Positions 41,083 to 50,274 of a stretch of DNA of 64,000 nucleotides are shown piece after piece. The stretch's first letter is position 1. Each line of letters starts with the position of its first letter. The position numbers and the translations under genes were made by a program. Under the pieces are notes generated by a model. That model worked only from the letters and a program-made list of their open reading frames with translations, ran no database searches and had not been told where the DNA came from. This DNA is from DASQHW01 sp038209365. Its GTDB lineage: Bacteria > Actinomycetota > Acidimicrobiia > IMCC26256 > PALSA-610. The stretch covers positions 1 through 64,000 of the forward strand of contig JBBQXS010000001.1 in NCBI GenBank assembly GCA_038209365.1, in the 5' to 3' direction.

Positions 41083-43434
41083 ATGCCGCGTGTCGCCGTC
41101 AGGACGAAGCGACCGTGGCGTCGCGTCAATCGAGTCGTCGTGCTCCTGTGCGCCGCGTTCGGCACCGCGGCATCGATCGGAATGGCGACGAGCATCGCCG
41201 GAGGCGCTGCCGGCAGCGCCGGCACAACGGTAGGTGCCGCGCACTACACAGTGCCTTCGGGCGCGATCGTCGTCTCGCGTTCCGGAAGCGACTCGGCGGC
41301 AGGGACCGCGTCGGCGCCTCTGCGCACGCTCGCACACGCCGTGGCTTCGGCCCGGTCGGGAACGACGATCGTGTTGCGAGCGGGCTCGTATCACGACTCG
41401 GTCGTCCTCCCGTCGACGAAGCGCCTGACGATTCAAGCGTGGCCGGGCGAGGCGGTCTGGCTCGACGGGTCGGTGCCGGTGACGGGCTGGACGTCGTCGG
41501 GAGGCTTGTGGAGCAAGAGTGGTTGGAAGGTGAAGTTCGACGCGTCACCGACGTACACGCGCGGCGCGCCCGACAATCCCGGTGCGAACTGGGGGTTCGT
41601 GGACCCGGACCATCCCATGGCGGCGCATCCCGATCAGGTGTGGATCAACGGCGTCGCGCAGCGACAGGTTCGCTCGAAGACGAACGTCGTACCGGGCACG
41701 TTCTACGTGGACTACGCAGCCGAGCGGCTCTGGCTCGGTTCGAGCCCGAGCGGTCGGGAGGTCCGGGCAAGTGACCTCGTGCGCGCCCTCATGATCCGAT
41801 CCGCCGGCAGCGTCGTGCGCGGCTTGGGGATCCGCCGCTTCGCACCTTCGGTTCCCGACATGGGTGCGGTGACGGTCGAGAACAACGGCGTGCTGATCGA
41901 AAACGTCGCGATCACCGATTCCGCGACGACGGGTTTGCATGTCGGATCCGGAACGACGACCTCGGGGGTGATCGTCCGCAACGTTCGCGTCTCACGGAGT
42001 GGGATGCTGGGCATCAACGCCTCGTACGCCGACGCCCTCACACTCGATCACGTCATGTCGGTGAACAACAACACGGAACACTTCAACACGTCTCCCGTCT
42101 CGGGAGGAGTGAAGATCGGCCGGACGCGCGGCATTGCCGTTCGTGACAGCGTCTTCAGCGGCAACGACGGGCCCGGCTTGTGGATCGATGAGTCCTCCTA
42201 CGACACGACGGTGACGAACAGCGAGATGAGCAACAACGCGAAGCACGGAATCTCGCTCGAGATCTCCGCGAAGGCATTCGTCGCGGACAACACCGTCGTC
42301 GGCAATGGTGGATACGGGATCAAGGTCAACAACACCAGCAGCGTGACGATCGAGCGGAACACGTTCAGGCGCAATGATCGAAGCATCAATATCGTGCAGG
42401 ATTCGCGCCTCCCCACGAGCGCAAGCACCGCCGGCCGCGACAAACGTCAGCCGTTCCCGGATCCGACGATGACGTGGCGGGTCGGACCGGTGCGTCTCGC
42501 GAACAACGTGCTCTCGAACCAAAGGTCCGGGAACTGCATGCTGTGCGTCGAGGACTACACCGAGACCAGAAGCGCCGAGCAGATGGGCGTGAGCGCCAAC
42601 GGCGACGTCTACATGCGTCCGAGCGCTTCGCTCCCGACATACCTCGTCGTTTGGTCCCGCGGGCCGGGGAACCCCGCCGTCTACACCGACCTCGCGAGCT
42701 TTCGCGCGGCGACCGGTCAGGAGACGTCGGGCCGGCTCATCAGCGGCCCGTGGGGCGCGCCTGATCCGAATCCCGATCCCGAGCCGGTCGGCGACCTGGC
42801 GACCGACGCGTTCGGTCGCACGGTCGCAAACGGTCTGGGCTCTGCGGATCGCGGTGGCGCGTGGGCCCTGTCGGGTGCCGCGTCGAACTTCTCGGTCGCG
42901 AACGGCGTAGGCCGAATCCGGGGTGCGGTTGGGAACAGCCGGGCGGCGTATCTCACCGGCGTCCGGCAGGCGAACATCGACGTCAGTACCGACGTCGCGC
43001 TTCAAGGCACGGCGAGCGGTGGTGGCGGGTACGTCTCGCTGATCGGCCGCCGTGTGTCGGACGGCAACGACTATCGGCTCAAGCTGCGGTACATGCCCGG
43101 CGGTTCCCTGGTGGTCTACCTGGCTCGCACGGTAGGTGGCACCGAAACCGTGCTTGCAGATATGAATGTCGCCGGTCTCACCGTCGCGCCCGGCGATGTG
43201 CTCCGGGCCAGATTCGTCGCCGGCGGCACCGGTACGACAACGCTGCGAGCGAAGGTGTGGCGCCGGGGTAGCCAAGAACCGCAATCGTGGCTGCTGACCC
43301 GTACCGAAGGGACTCCGGCCGTACTCCGGACCGGCGGAGACGTCGGGGTCCTCCTGTACGTGTCGCATTCGTGGCTCGGTGCCGCTCCTGCGATCACGAT
43401 CGACAACTTCAGGGCCGGCGTGCCGAAGAGTTGA
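41083..43434 (+). CDS. Secreted right-handed beta-helix protein with C-terminal surface module
   Basis: 783 residues from ATG 41083 (GAGGAGTGAG upstream). A basic signal peptide is followed by an opening like polysaccharide-lyase proteins (GAIVVSRSGSDSAAGTASAP, LRTLAHAVASA). A long parallel beta-helix follows with repeated turns (NNGVLIENVAITDSATTGL, GIAVRDSVFSGNDGPGLW, NNTSSVTIERNTFRRND), then a roughly 205-residue module homologous to two in the PKD protein (GRTVANGLGSADRGGAWALS). Right-handed helices bind or cleave polysaccharides, so it may trim or retain the exopolymer made by this cluster. Catalytic residues cannot be assigned. Its 3' end overlaps the convergent glycosyltransferase by 26 bases. 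Confidence 0.8.
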   Translation: MPRVAVRTKRPWRRVNRVVVLLCAAFGTAASIGMATSIAGGAAGSAGTTVGAAHYTVPSGAIVVSRSGSDSAAGTASAPLRTLAHAVASARSGTTIVLRAGSYHDSVVLPSTKRLTIQAWPGEAVWLDGSVPVTGWTSSGGLWSKSGWKVKFDASPTYTRGAPDNPGANWGFVDPDHPMAAHPDQVWINGVAQRQVRSKTNVVPGTFYVDYAAERLWLGSSPSGREVRASDLVRALMIRSAGSVVRGLGIRRFAPSVPDMGAVTVENNGVLIENVAITDSATTGLHVGSGTTTSGVIVRNVRVSRSGMLGINASYADALTLDHVMSVNNNTEHFNTSPVSGGVKIGRTRGIAVRDSVFSGNDGPGLWIDESSYDTTVTNSEMSNNAKHGISLEISAKAFVADNTVVGNGGYGIKVNNTSSVTIERNTFRRNDRSINIVQDSRLPTSASTAGRDKRQPFPDPTMTWRVGPVRLANNVLSNQRSGNCMLCVEDYTETRSAEQMGVSANGDVYMRPSASLPTYLVVWSRGPGNPAVYTDLASFRAATGQETSGRLISGPWGAPDPNPDPEPVGDLATDAFGRTVANGLGSADRGGAWALSGAASNFSVANGVGRIRGAVGNSRAAYLTGVRQANIDVSTDVALQGTASGGGGYVSLIGRRVSDGNDYRLKLRYMPGGSLVVYLARTVGGTETVLADMNVAGLTVAPGDVLRARFVAGGTGTTTLRAKVWRRGSQEPQSWLLTRTEGTPAVLRTGGDVGVLLYVSHSWLGAAPAITIDNFRAGVPKS

Positions 43435-44668
43435 CGCCGATCACGATCGAGCGCACGACGTGTGCGACCGCCGACCTGTACGCCGCCGGCGCATGACGAA
43501 GAGACGCTCGCGGTGCGTCTGCCATTGCGCGTTCGCGGAATTCACTCCAGTGCGTGACGACGCGCTGTACGGCGTCAGCGATCTCATCCGGGGCCGACGG
43601 GCCCACCAGGATCGAGGCGTCGAAACCCGTGGTCGCTTCGGCGAGCCCCGTGATGCGCGTCGCGACGACCGGGCGCGCGGCAAGGATGGCTTCCACCGCC
43701 GTGTTGCCGAAGGACTCATCTGTCCGCGACGGCACGAGCAAGATGTCGCACGCGGCGAGGTACGGCCAGACGGTCGGCGCAAAGCCGCAGAATCGCACAC
43801 GAGCGTCGAGTCGCGCGTCTGCCACCTGGCGGCGCAGGTCCTCCTCCACGGCCTCCATTCCTGGAAAGACCGCGCCGACGATGTCGAGCTGCGCGTCGAC
43901 GCCGCGGGTTCGGAGCAACCTGATCGCCTCGATGGCGTCGCCCGCACCTTTGCGGGCGGAGAGACGTCCGATGTAAAGGAGGCGAACGGGTGCTTCGAGC
44001 GTGGTGCGCGGGGGACCTACGCGGGGCGGACCGGACACGCCGTTCACGATCACGACAGCGCGCGCCGCGGCGCGCGGCATTGCGTCGGTCAGCACACTCA
44101 GGCTGAACCGGCTGTTGAGGATCAAGCGTCGTGCGAGCAACAGCGGGATCGACAACGCCTTGCGCACGAGCCGTGGAGTCGACGCTTCGCCCTCGTGCAC
44201 GTGGCAGACCACCGGGATCCCGAGACACCGTCCGAGCACCAACCACAGAGGCTGGATGATCGTGTTGACGTAGATGACGTCGGGCCGGACTTCACGAAGG
44301 ATCCGGATCTCCGCCGGGAGCGCCCGCAGCGCGACTCCGAGCAGTCGTACCAGACCCGGGCCGTTGAGGTACCTCTTGCGCAGGACCGGGCTCGGCGCCG
44401 GGCGCAGTTCCCCGCCCCGTTCGGCGATCTCGTCCAGGAGCGGCCCGTCGGGCTGGGGGATCGACACGACGACGCGCCAGCCCAGCGCGAGCATTCCCTC
44501 GACGCTCTCCAAGAACATGCGTGAGGCGCCGTAGAGGTCTGCGTTCGGATTGGTGGCGAGAACGGTCGGGGCCGGGCCGGTCGAAATGCCGTCCCCACCG
44601 TCCGGCCAGTTCCTGCCAGCTGTACCATTCATCCGTTTCGCCATAGGTCGTCGCCCGTATTTTTCCAT
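43409..44668 (-). CDS. GT4-family glycosyltransferase
   Basis: About 419 residues from ATG 44668. Its two Rossmann domains include TVLATNPNADLYGASRMFLE, VICHVHEG-like VVCHVHEGEA, RLLYIGRLSARKGAGDAIEA, and the donor-binding DESFGNTAVEAILAARPVVA with its E-x7-E pattern. It should add a nucleotide-activated hexose to the growing lipid-linked glycan. The start is uncertain: the frame is open to GTG 44734, and ATG 44644 is also possible. It is transcribed against the other exopolysaccharide genes and ends within the beta-helix gene on the other strand. Confidence 0.85.
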   Translation of the reverse strand: MEKYGRRPMAKRMNGTAGRNWPDGGDGISTGPAPTVLATNPNADLYGASRMFLESVEGMLALGWRVVVSIPQPDGPLLDEIAERGGELRPAPSPVLRKRYLNGPGLVRLLGVALRALPAEIRILREVRPDVIYVNTIIQPLWLVLGRCLGIPVVCHVHEGEASTPRLVRKALSIPLLLARRLILNSRFSLSVLTDAMPRAAARAVVIVNGVSGPPRVGPPRTTLEAPVRLLYIGRLSARKGAGDAIEAIRLLRTRGVDAQLDIVGAVFPGMEAVEEDLRRQVADARLDARVRFCGFAPTVWPYLAACDILLVPSRTDESFGNTAVEAILAARPVVATRITGLAEATTGFDASILVGPSAPDEIADAVQRVVTHWSEFRERAMADAPRASLRHAPAAYRSAVAHVVRSIVIGVNSSARRP

Positions 44669-44789
44669 GAAATCGCAAATTGTGCTCAAGGTTTCTCGAA
44701 GAGTGTGGAAGGGTGCGTCACGAGAAGCGATCACCGCGGCACATTCCGCAGTGATTGCCGGCGGGCGGTTTTCGGAGGTGCTCGGTCAC

Positions 44790-45611
44790 ATGGCAGCAGG
44801 AACGTCTCATCTTCAGCCTTGCGTGCGTTCCCGGTCGGGCCGCACCAACCCCATTGCCGTCGTCATGGCGGCCGTGGGTCGCGTCACCACGAAGCGGGTG
44901 AGACGAAGGGGCGCGGTGTCGTTGGCGCTCCTCGTCCCCGTGTTCGTCGCGCTCGGCATGGTGCCGGCGTCTGCGAACAGTGGCACGGTCACCGTCGGCC
45001 AGAACTGCCAGACGTGGCACGCCGCGGTCGTGCTCAACCACGACGTCCGGCCCGACCGGTCGGTGTACGTCGTAACGACGATCCCGGGTACGCACGGGAT
45101 CAGGGGCAGGCACTACAACACCTCGTTCGGTCGGATCTGGTCAGCGAGCGGTCCTGCGCCGACGAGCGGCACGGTCACGCTGAACATCTACCTCTCGAAT
45201 GGGCATCGCGAGTTCACCGAGACCAAAGCGTTGCACGCAGCCGAGGGCTGCGTCAGCACGACGACGGTGGCCCCCGCGACGACGGTGGCACCCACGACGA
45301 CGGTGGCACCCACGACAACCACGACGATCGTGACCGCGGGCTCGACGGCGACGACGAGCCCGTCGACCGCCACCACCTCGAGCGTGCCCGAGACCTCGAC
45401 CGTCTTCGTCGAGGGCGCGGCCGTGACGCCCTCGACCGGCGCGCCGTCGGCCGTGATGCCCTCCGGCGAAGCTGCCGCCGTCGAGGCGGCAAATGCCTTG
45501 CCGCGGACCGGCGGTGGTGGTGGCCCGGGGCCGGCGATCGGTGTGGCGTCGGTGCTCGGCGGTGCCGTCATGTTGCTGGTGAGTCGCCGTCGTCGAGGTC
45601 GCGCGGCCTGA
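44790..45611 (+). CDS. Secreted LPxTG-anchored Thr-rich protein
   Basis: 273 residues from ATG 44790 (GGAGGTG upstream); ATG 44865 would shorten the leader. A signal peptide (SLALLVPVFVALGMVPASANS) is followed by a compact roughly 95-residue domain with two cysteines (GQNCQTWHAAVVLNHDV, AAEGCVST). Then come Thr/Pro/Ala repeats (TTVAP units at about 45258-45320) and a C-terminal LPRTG, hydrophobic segment and Arg tail. It should be sortase-attached to the cell wall. The N-terminal domain is not recognised. It starts divergently from the glycosyltransferase across a short AT-rich gap. Confidence 0.75.
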   Translation: MAAGTSHLQPCVRSRSGRTNPIAVVMAAVGRVTTKRVRRRGAVSLALLVPVFVALGMVPASANSGTVTVGQNCQTWHAAVVLNHDVRPDRSVYVVTTIPGTHGIRGRHYNTSFGRIWSASGPAPTSGTVTLNIYLSNGHREFTETKALHAAEGCVSTTTVAPATTVAPTTTVAPTTTTTIVTAGSTATTSPSTATTSSVPETSTVFVEGAAVTPSTGAPSAVMPSGEAAAVEAANALPRTGGGGGPGPAIGVASVLGGAVMLLVSRRRRGRAA

Positions 45612-45681
45612 GGGTTGATCCGTAGTACCTTCCGCGGTCACCTACCGACTGTCGTCTCGTCGACGGGGAGGCACGGCGTAC

Positions 45682-47412
45682 GTGGAGAGCGATCGCGCCC
45701 GCGTCCTCGCGAGCGCTCAGCGGCGCGCCTTCAGCGTCGCGCTCGTTCTCGTCTTGACGCCGCTCGTCGTCTTGGCGGTCACGGGGCTTCACGACGCCCC
45801 GCGTGCGTTGGTGCGTGACCACGCGCTCATCGAGCTGCAGGTTCGCGACGTGGGCCGCCACCCCGTCCTGATCGGTCTGTACTCGCGCGATAGGTGGAGC
45901 CATCCGGGCCCGCTGCTCTACTACACCCTCGCGCTGCCGTACCGGCTCACCGGCAGCAACCCCGCCGGCCTGCTGCTCGGCGCGCTTGCGATCAATGCCA
46001 CCGCGATCGGAGGCATGGCCGCGATCGCCAAGCGCCTCGGCGGCATGCCGGCCGCGCTCTTGACGCTCGTGGGAGTCAGCGTCGTGGCGCGCGCACTGGG
46101 CGCCGAGATCCTGCTCGACCCGTGGGTGTGCTTCGTGACCGTGTTGCCGTTCGGCCTCTTCTGTTTCCTTGCCTGGGCGATGACCATGGGCGAGGTATGG
46201 GCGTTGCCGGTGGCGCTCGGTGTCGCGTCGTGGCTGGTGCAGGCTCACGTCGGCTACGCGCCGCTCACCACGCCGGCATTCGGCGCGGGAGCGGTCTGGC
46301 TGTGGATACAGGTCCGTCGCCGCAATGAGCCGGCTGCGGCCGCGAACCTCTTGTGGGCGGTGATCGTCTCGGTGCTCGTCCTTGCGGTCGCGTGGGCGCC
46401 GCCACTGTGGGACCAGGTGTTCGGATCCGGCAATCTCGGCAAGGTCGTCGATTGGTTCGCTCGCGCCGACGCGGGTGCGCACACGCTCACGGAAGGGGCT
46501 CGAGTCGTGTTCGGCCAGTTCGCCGCCGTGCCCGACTGGATCACGGGGAAGCGGCGCATCGGTGCCTTCGGCGGTGAGACGACACTGCGACACACCACGT
46601 TGTTGCCGCTGTTGGTCGCGCCGTTCGTCCTCGCTGCGATCGTCGCGTGGCGACGCAGTGACCGCGCGCTTGTGCGGCTGGCGGCCGTCCTGGCCTTGAC
46701 CCTCCTCGCGTCGGTCGTGTCGGTGGCGCGCACGGTCGGCACCATGTACGAGTACCGCCTGCTCTGGACCTGGGTGCTCGGAGCCATCGCGCTCGTCGTC
46801 GTGGCTTGGACCGGCTGGAACGTCGTCGTGACGCGCTGGCCGCACACGCAGACGAAGGTGCTCGTTCCGCTCGCGTTGCTCACGCTCGCCGTGCTGTGCG
46901 CGGTCGAGAGTGTCGCGGCGGTGCGTGCCCGGACACCCGACTGGGATTCGCCGGTCGCGGCGACGGTGACCGGCCAGCTCGCCTTGCGACTCGACCCGCG
47001 CCGCGGCGAGGTACTGCTCCGATCGGAGTCGGCGGCCGGCGAGGGATACGTGGAAGGCATTCTCCTCGCGCTGGAACGGAGGGGTTTCGACGCTCGAGTC
47101 GCGGCCGACCCCACCGTGCGCTTCGGCGCGCATCGCGTCGCGAGGGGTGGGCCGGTCGAAGCGCGCTTGGTGGTGCTCGCGGATACCGATCTCGACGGCC
47201 TCGTGCGCCCCCCCGAGCTCGACCTAGTCGCCTATGCCGGGCGTGTCCCGTTCGACGAGCGCGTCGACGCCGGCCGACGAGCAAGCACCGAGCGACGACG
47301 ACTGCTCGCAGCGTTCAACTCGGGTGAGATGCCGGCCGGCGAGTTCGCGCGGGCATTCGAAGCGTCGCAGGTGCGGGGCTCGGCCGTTGCCGTCTTTCGC
47401 GAACGGCCGTAG
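45682..47412 (+). CDS. Polytopic GT-C-type glycosyltransferase
   Basis: 576 residues, roughly ten to twelve membrane helices in the first 430 residues and a soluble C-terminal tail. The early external loop has a charged Asp (ALVRDHALIELQVRDVG) and SHPGPLLYYTLALPYRLTG, seen in actinobacterial membrane glycosyltransferases that use polyprenyl-phosphate sugars (GT-C fold). It probably decorates a surface glycan or glycolipid outside the membrane. GTG 45682 has GGGGAGG upstream. The acyl-CoA synthetase gene starts three bases after its stop. Confidence 0.7.
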   Translation: MESDRARVLASAQRRAFSVALVLVLTPLVVLAVTGLHDAPRALVRDHALIELQVRDVGRHPVLIGLYSRDRWSHPGPLLYYTLALPYRLTGSNPAGLLLGALAINATAIGGMAAIAKRLGGMPAALLTLVGVSVVARALGAEILLDPWVCFVTVLPFGLFCFLAWAMTMGEVWALPVALGVASWLVQAHVGYAPLTTPAFGAGAVWLWIQVRRRNEPAAAANLLWAVIVSVLVLAVAWAPPLWDQVFGSGNLGKVVDWFARADAGAHTLTEGARVVFGQFAAVPDWITGKRRIGAFGGETTLRHTTLLPLLVAPFVLAAIVAWRRSDRALVRLAAVLALTLLASVVSVARTVGTMYEYRLLWTWVLGAIALVVVAWTGWNVVVTRWPHTQTKVLVPLALLTLAVLCAVESVAAVRARTPDWDSPVAATVTGQLALRLDPRRGEVLLRSESAAGEGYVEGILLALERRGFDARVAADPTVRFGAHRVARGGPVEARLVVLADTDLDGLVRPPELDLVAYAGRVPFDERVDAGRRASTERRRLLAAFNSGEMPAGEFARAFEASQVRGSAVAVFRERP

Positions 47413-47414
47413 CC

Positions 47415-48872
47415 GTGAGTCCGAGCGCCACTGTAGGCACGGGCGCCGGTCGCCTCGCCGCGGAGGTCCCCGACTACGTTCGGCGCCGAATGTCTCTCGC
47501 GTCGCTCCTCTTCGAGCATCCCTTCCCGGACGACGAGCTCCTGCTGCATTCGGTCACGGTCTCGATGAGCGCGGGTGACGCCCGCGCCGAAGCGCGGGCG
47601 GTCGCCGACCGGTTGCGCGCGATCGGCGTGCAACGGGGTCAGGCGGTCGCGGTCCAGCTGCCGAACGATCCGCACACGATCACGGCCATGTTCGGCGTAT
47701 GGATGGCAGGCGCCGTCTTCGTACCGGTCAACCCCCGCTTCCCCGCCGCCGAGGTGTCGCGCATCTTGGAGTCCGTGCGGCCGGCCATCCTGTTGAGCGA
47801 TGCCGCGGCCACGCGGCTTGCGGAGCCGATCCGGTATGACGATGACGTTGCGTTGGTCGCGTGGACATCGGGGACGACCGGCGCGCCGAAGCCCGTTGCC
47901 CACGCCCATTCCTCTTACCTGGAGCTGCTCGATCGTGTGTTGACACCGTTGCGCGGCGCAGGTCGCGAGGCCGCTCGCCGGGCCGCGCCGAACCTCGTGC
48001 CCGTACCGCTTGCGGTCAACGCCGGCATCTACAACGTGCTCTTCGGTCTGCGGGCCGGTGCGGCGATCGTCGTGATGGACGGCTTCGACACGCGTGTCTT
48101 TGCCGACCTCGTCAAACGATTCGATGTTCGGTCCACCGTGTTGCCGCCCGCGGCGATGACGATGTTGGCCGACGACGACATGGTGACGGATCTCTCCCCG
48201 CTTCGGTTCGTCCGGAGCATCACCGCCCCGCTGTCGGCGCTCCAAGCAGTGCGATTCACCGAGAAATTCGGGATCGTCGTGCTCAACGGCTACGGCCAGG
48301 TGGAGATCGGCGAGGTGATCGGATGGACCGCGGCCGACGCTCGCGAGCACCCCGAGAAGCTGGGCGCCGTCGGGCGGCCGCACCCGGGCGTCGCGGTGAA
48401 GCTCGTCGACGTCGAACATGACGTCGGCCGTCTGTTCGTGCGGCCACCGTCGGCGGCGACGGCGCTCGACCCGCGGCGCGTCGACCACGATGGCTACGTC
48501 GACACCGGCGACCTCGCGCGCATCGACGTGGACGGCTTCGTATGGATCGAAGGCCGGGCGGGCGACGTGATCAACCGTGGCGGCAACAAGGTGTTCCCGG
48601 AACAGGTCGAGGAAGTCCTTCGGCTCGCACGCGGTGTCAGCGACGCCGCGATCGTCGGCATGCCTGACGCGCGGCTCGGCGAGGTGCCGGTCGCATTCGT
48701 CGTGATGACCGACGACACCAGTGACGACGAGCTGCGCCGTCTCTGCCGCCTCCATCTGGCACCGTACAAGACACCTGTCGCGTTCCACCGGGTCGATGCG
48801 TTGCCGCGCAACGAGGTGGGCAAGGTGCTGCGGCGAGCGCTTCGCGCCACACTCACGACGCCCGACAGTTAG
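47415..48872 (+). CDS. Acyl-CoA/AMP-dependent synthetase
   Basis: 485 residues of the ANL superfamily: the P-loop WTSGTTGAPKPVAHAH near 155-170, NGYGQVEIGEVIG for the adenylate site, DTGDLARIDVDGFVWIEGRAGD (in part), and the lysine of the C-terminal domain in LPRNEVGKVLRRALR. It ligates CoA to a carboxylic acid with ATP. GTG 47415 is three bases after the membrane glycosyltransferase, so they may share a transcript. Its substrate is unknown, but it could feed the acyl-CoA pathway encoded at 53062-61626. Confidence 0.85.
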   Translation: MSPSATVGTGAGRLAAEVPDYVRRRMSLASLLFEHPFPDDELLLHSVTVSMSAGDARAEARAVADRLRAIGVQRGQAVAVQLPNDPHTITAMFGVWMAGAVFVPVNPRFPAAEVSRILESVRPAILLSDAAATRLAEPIRYDDDVALVAWTSGTTGAPKPVAHAHSSYLELLDRVLTPLRGAGREAARRAAPNLVPVPLAVNAGIYNVLFGLRAGAAIVVMDGFDTRVFADLVKRFDVRSTVLPPAAMTMLADDDMVTDLSPLRFVRSITAPLSALQAVRFTEKFGIVVLNGYGQVEIGEVIGWTAADAREHPEKLGAVGRPHPGVAVKLVDVEHDVGRLFVRPPSAATALDPRRVDHDGYVDTGDLARIDVDGFVWIEGRAGDVINRGGNKVFPEQVEEVLRLARGVSDAAIVGMPDARLGEVPVAFVVMTDDTSDDELRRLCRLHLAPYKTPVAFHRVDALPRNEVGKVLRRALRATLTTPDS

Positions 48873-48893
48873 ACGACGCGGCGTCGTCGCGCC

Positions 48894-49589
48894 TCAGCAG
48901 CGTGTGCGCCGCCGCACCGACGGCGATGGCGATGGCGAGACCGGACCACTGCCGGGGACGGCCGGCTGGGGGAGAACGGTCTCCGGCGAGACGCCGATCC
49001 GCGTCGGTGGTGTCGTACGCCTCGTGGTCGGCGTCGTCACGGGAGCGGGAGCGGTCGTCGTGGTTTCCGGCGGCGGAGGCGTCGTCGTGGTTTCCGGCGG
49101 CGGAGGCGTCGTCGTGGTCGTCTCGGGAACCGGTGCGGTGGTGGTCGTATCGTGAGGGTTGTCGAGAGGCCTGACCGAATGGAACGCCGTGAGCCTCGCG
49201 GCAGAGGAGCTCGTGACTCCCGCGTGCCCGTTGCATTGCGATGTGCGCGGCGGTGCAGGTCGTGCTGCACTCTTGCGCGGCGCCGATTCCTGCCCGCGCC
49301 GCCGCGGAGCCGGCACCGTTTCCTTGCTCCGCGCCGGCGCGCGGGGAATGCTCGCCTGGGTGGCGACCTGAATGCTCGTCTCGCCGCCGTCGCCGCCCGT
49401 GAGACCGATGCCGGCGCCGGTGAGGGCGACGACAAGCAAGCCGCTGATCGTGAGCACGACCTGCCGTCGCCGGCGCTCTCCACGCCGTTGCGCTCCGACA
49501 GAGGTCGCGTACTCGTAGATCTCACGTGCGTCGAAGGGCGGGGGAAGGGACACATCTGCCCACGGGTCCGGGTGCTCGTGCTCGGTCAT
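48894..49589 (-). CDS. Single-pass membrane protein, putative anti-sigma partner
   Basis: 231 residues: a cytoplasmic N-terminus of about 47 residues (DPWADVSLPPPFDAREIYEYATS), one membrane helix (VVLTISGLLVVALTGAGIGL), and a long Thr/Pro-rich exterior with ETTTTTPPPP repeats. Its ATG overlaps the sigma-factor stop by four bases, and that pairing, with a short cytoplasmic part and an external stalk, is typical of membrane anti-sigma factors. No zinc-binding HxxxCxxC motif is visible, so this role is inferred from position. Confidence 0.6.
   Translation of the reverse strand: MTEHEHPDPWADVSLPPPFDAREIYEYATSVGAQRRGERRRRQVVLTISGLLVVALTGAGIGLTGGDGGETSIQVATQASIPRAPARSKETVPAPRRRGQESAPRKSAARPAPPRTSQCNGHAGVTSSSAARLTAFHSVRPLDNPHDTTTTAPVPETTTTTPPPPETTTTPPPPETTTTAPAPVTTPTTRRTTPPTRIGVSPETVLPQPAVPGSGPVSPSPSPSVRRRTRC
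49054..49107. repeat. Perfect tandem 27-bp repeat in the Thr/Pro stalk
   Basis: Two identical 27-bp units (49054-49080 and 49081-49107), plus a partial third, encode the PPPPETTTT stalk of the membrane protein on the minus strand. The repeat number may vary between strains by slippage. Confidence 0.85.
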
Positions 49590-50062
49590 ACCGGCGCCTC
49601 GTCGGTGACGCCGTATACGCGTTCGAGGTCTCCGCGCATTCGGTGACGTGCCCTCTCCGCGCGGGTGCGGACCTTCGACTCCGTGGTGCCGAGGGCGACA
49701 GCCGTCGTCGCTTCGTCACAGTCCATCAGGTACCGCAGCACCGCGACGTCACGCTGACGCTTCGAAAGACGATCGAGCGTGTCGACGATGTTCCCGGAGA
49801 TCGCCGGGTCCTCGGTCTCGGACTTCGCGCGCAAGAACTCGAGACATACGTCCTTCGTGCGCACGATGACCCAGCCGGTGGGGTCGTCGTGACGCCGAAC
49901 GCGTTCCCACCGCTCGAACGCCTGGGCCATGGTCTCCGCGACGGCGTTGCGGACGACGGACTCGTCGAAACGAAAGAACCGCCGCGCGGCATCACACGCC
50001 ACCGTCACGAGGCCGGGAAAGGAGGCATCGAATTCACTTCGGCTCTGCTCGTCCCCGCGCAC
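49586..50062 (-). CDS. ECF-type sigma factor
   Basis: About 158 residues from GTG 50062 in a frame open to 50170. Region 2 (SEFDASFPGLVTVACDAARRF, ETMAQAFERWERVRRHDDPTGWV) and region 4 (LDRLSKRQRDVAVLRYLMD, VALGTTESKVRTRAERARHRM) match ECF sigma-70 factors. It should direct RNA polymerase to a small regulon, held in check by the coupled membrane protein at 48894-49589. The start is uncertain; residues before the GTG are not conserved-looking. It is transcribed away from the sulfur-oxidation fusion gene. Confidence 0.8.
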   Translation of the reverse strand: MRGDEQSRSEFDASFPGLVTVACDAARRFFRFDESVVRNAVAETMAQAFERWERVRRHDDPTGWVIVRTKDVCLEFLRAKSETEDPAISGNIVDTLDRLSKRQRDVAVLRYLMDCDEATTAVALGTTESKVRTRAERARHRMRGDLERVYGVTDEAPV

Positions 50063-50274
50063 CTGTGCATCATTGCCGTTCGCCCACCCTTGGTACCACG
50101 CAGCTCGCGGTCTTTGCGGCCGACATGCCGAGACCGCGGGAACACCGAGCGCGCGACCGGGGCAACGCACCTTTCGTACCGATCCGGCATCCTCCCTGGT
50201 CGCGCCGCCGGGCCTTGGGGTTCAGATCGGACAACCGGTTGATACCGTCGCGGCGCGCCGGCGAGGGGGGAGCC

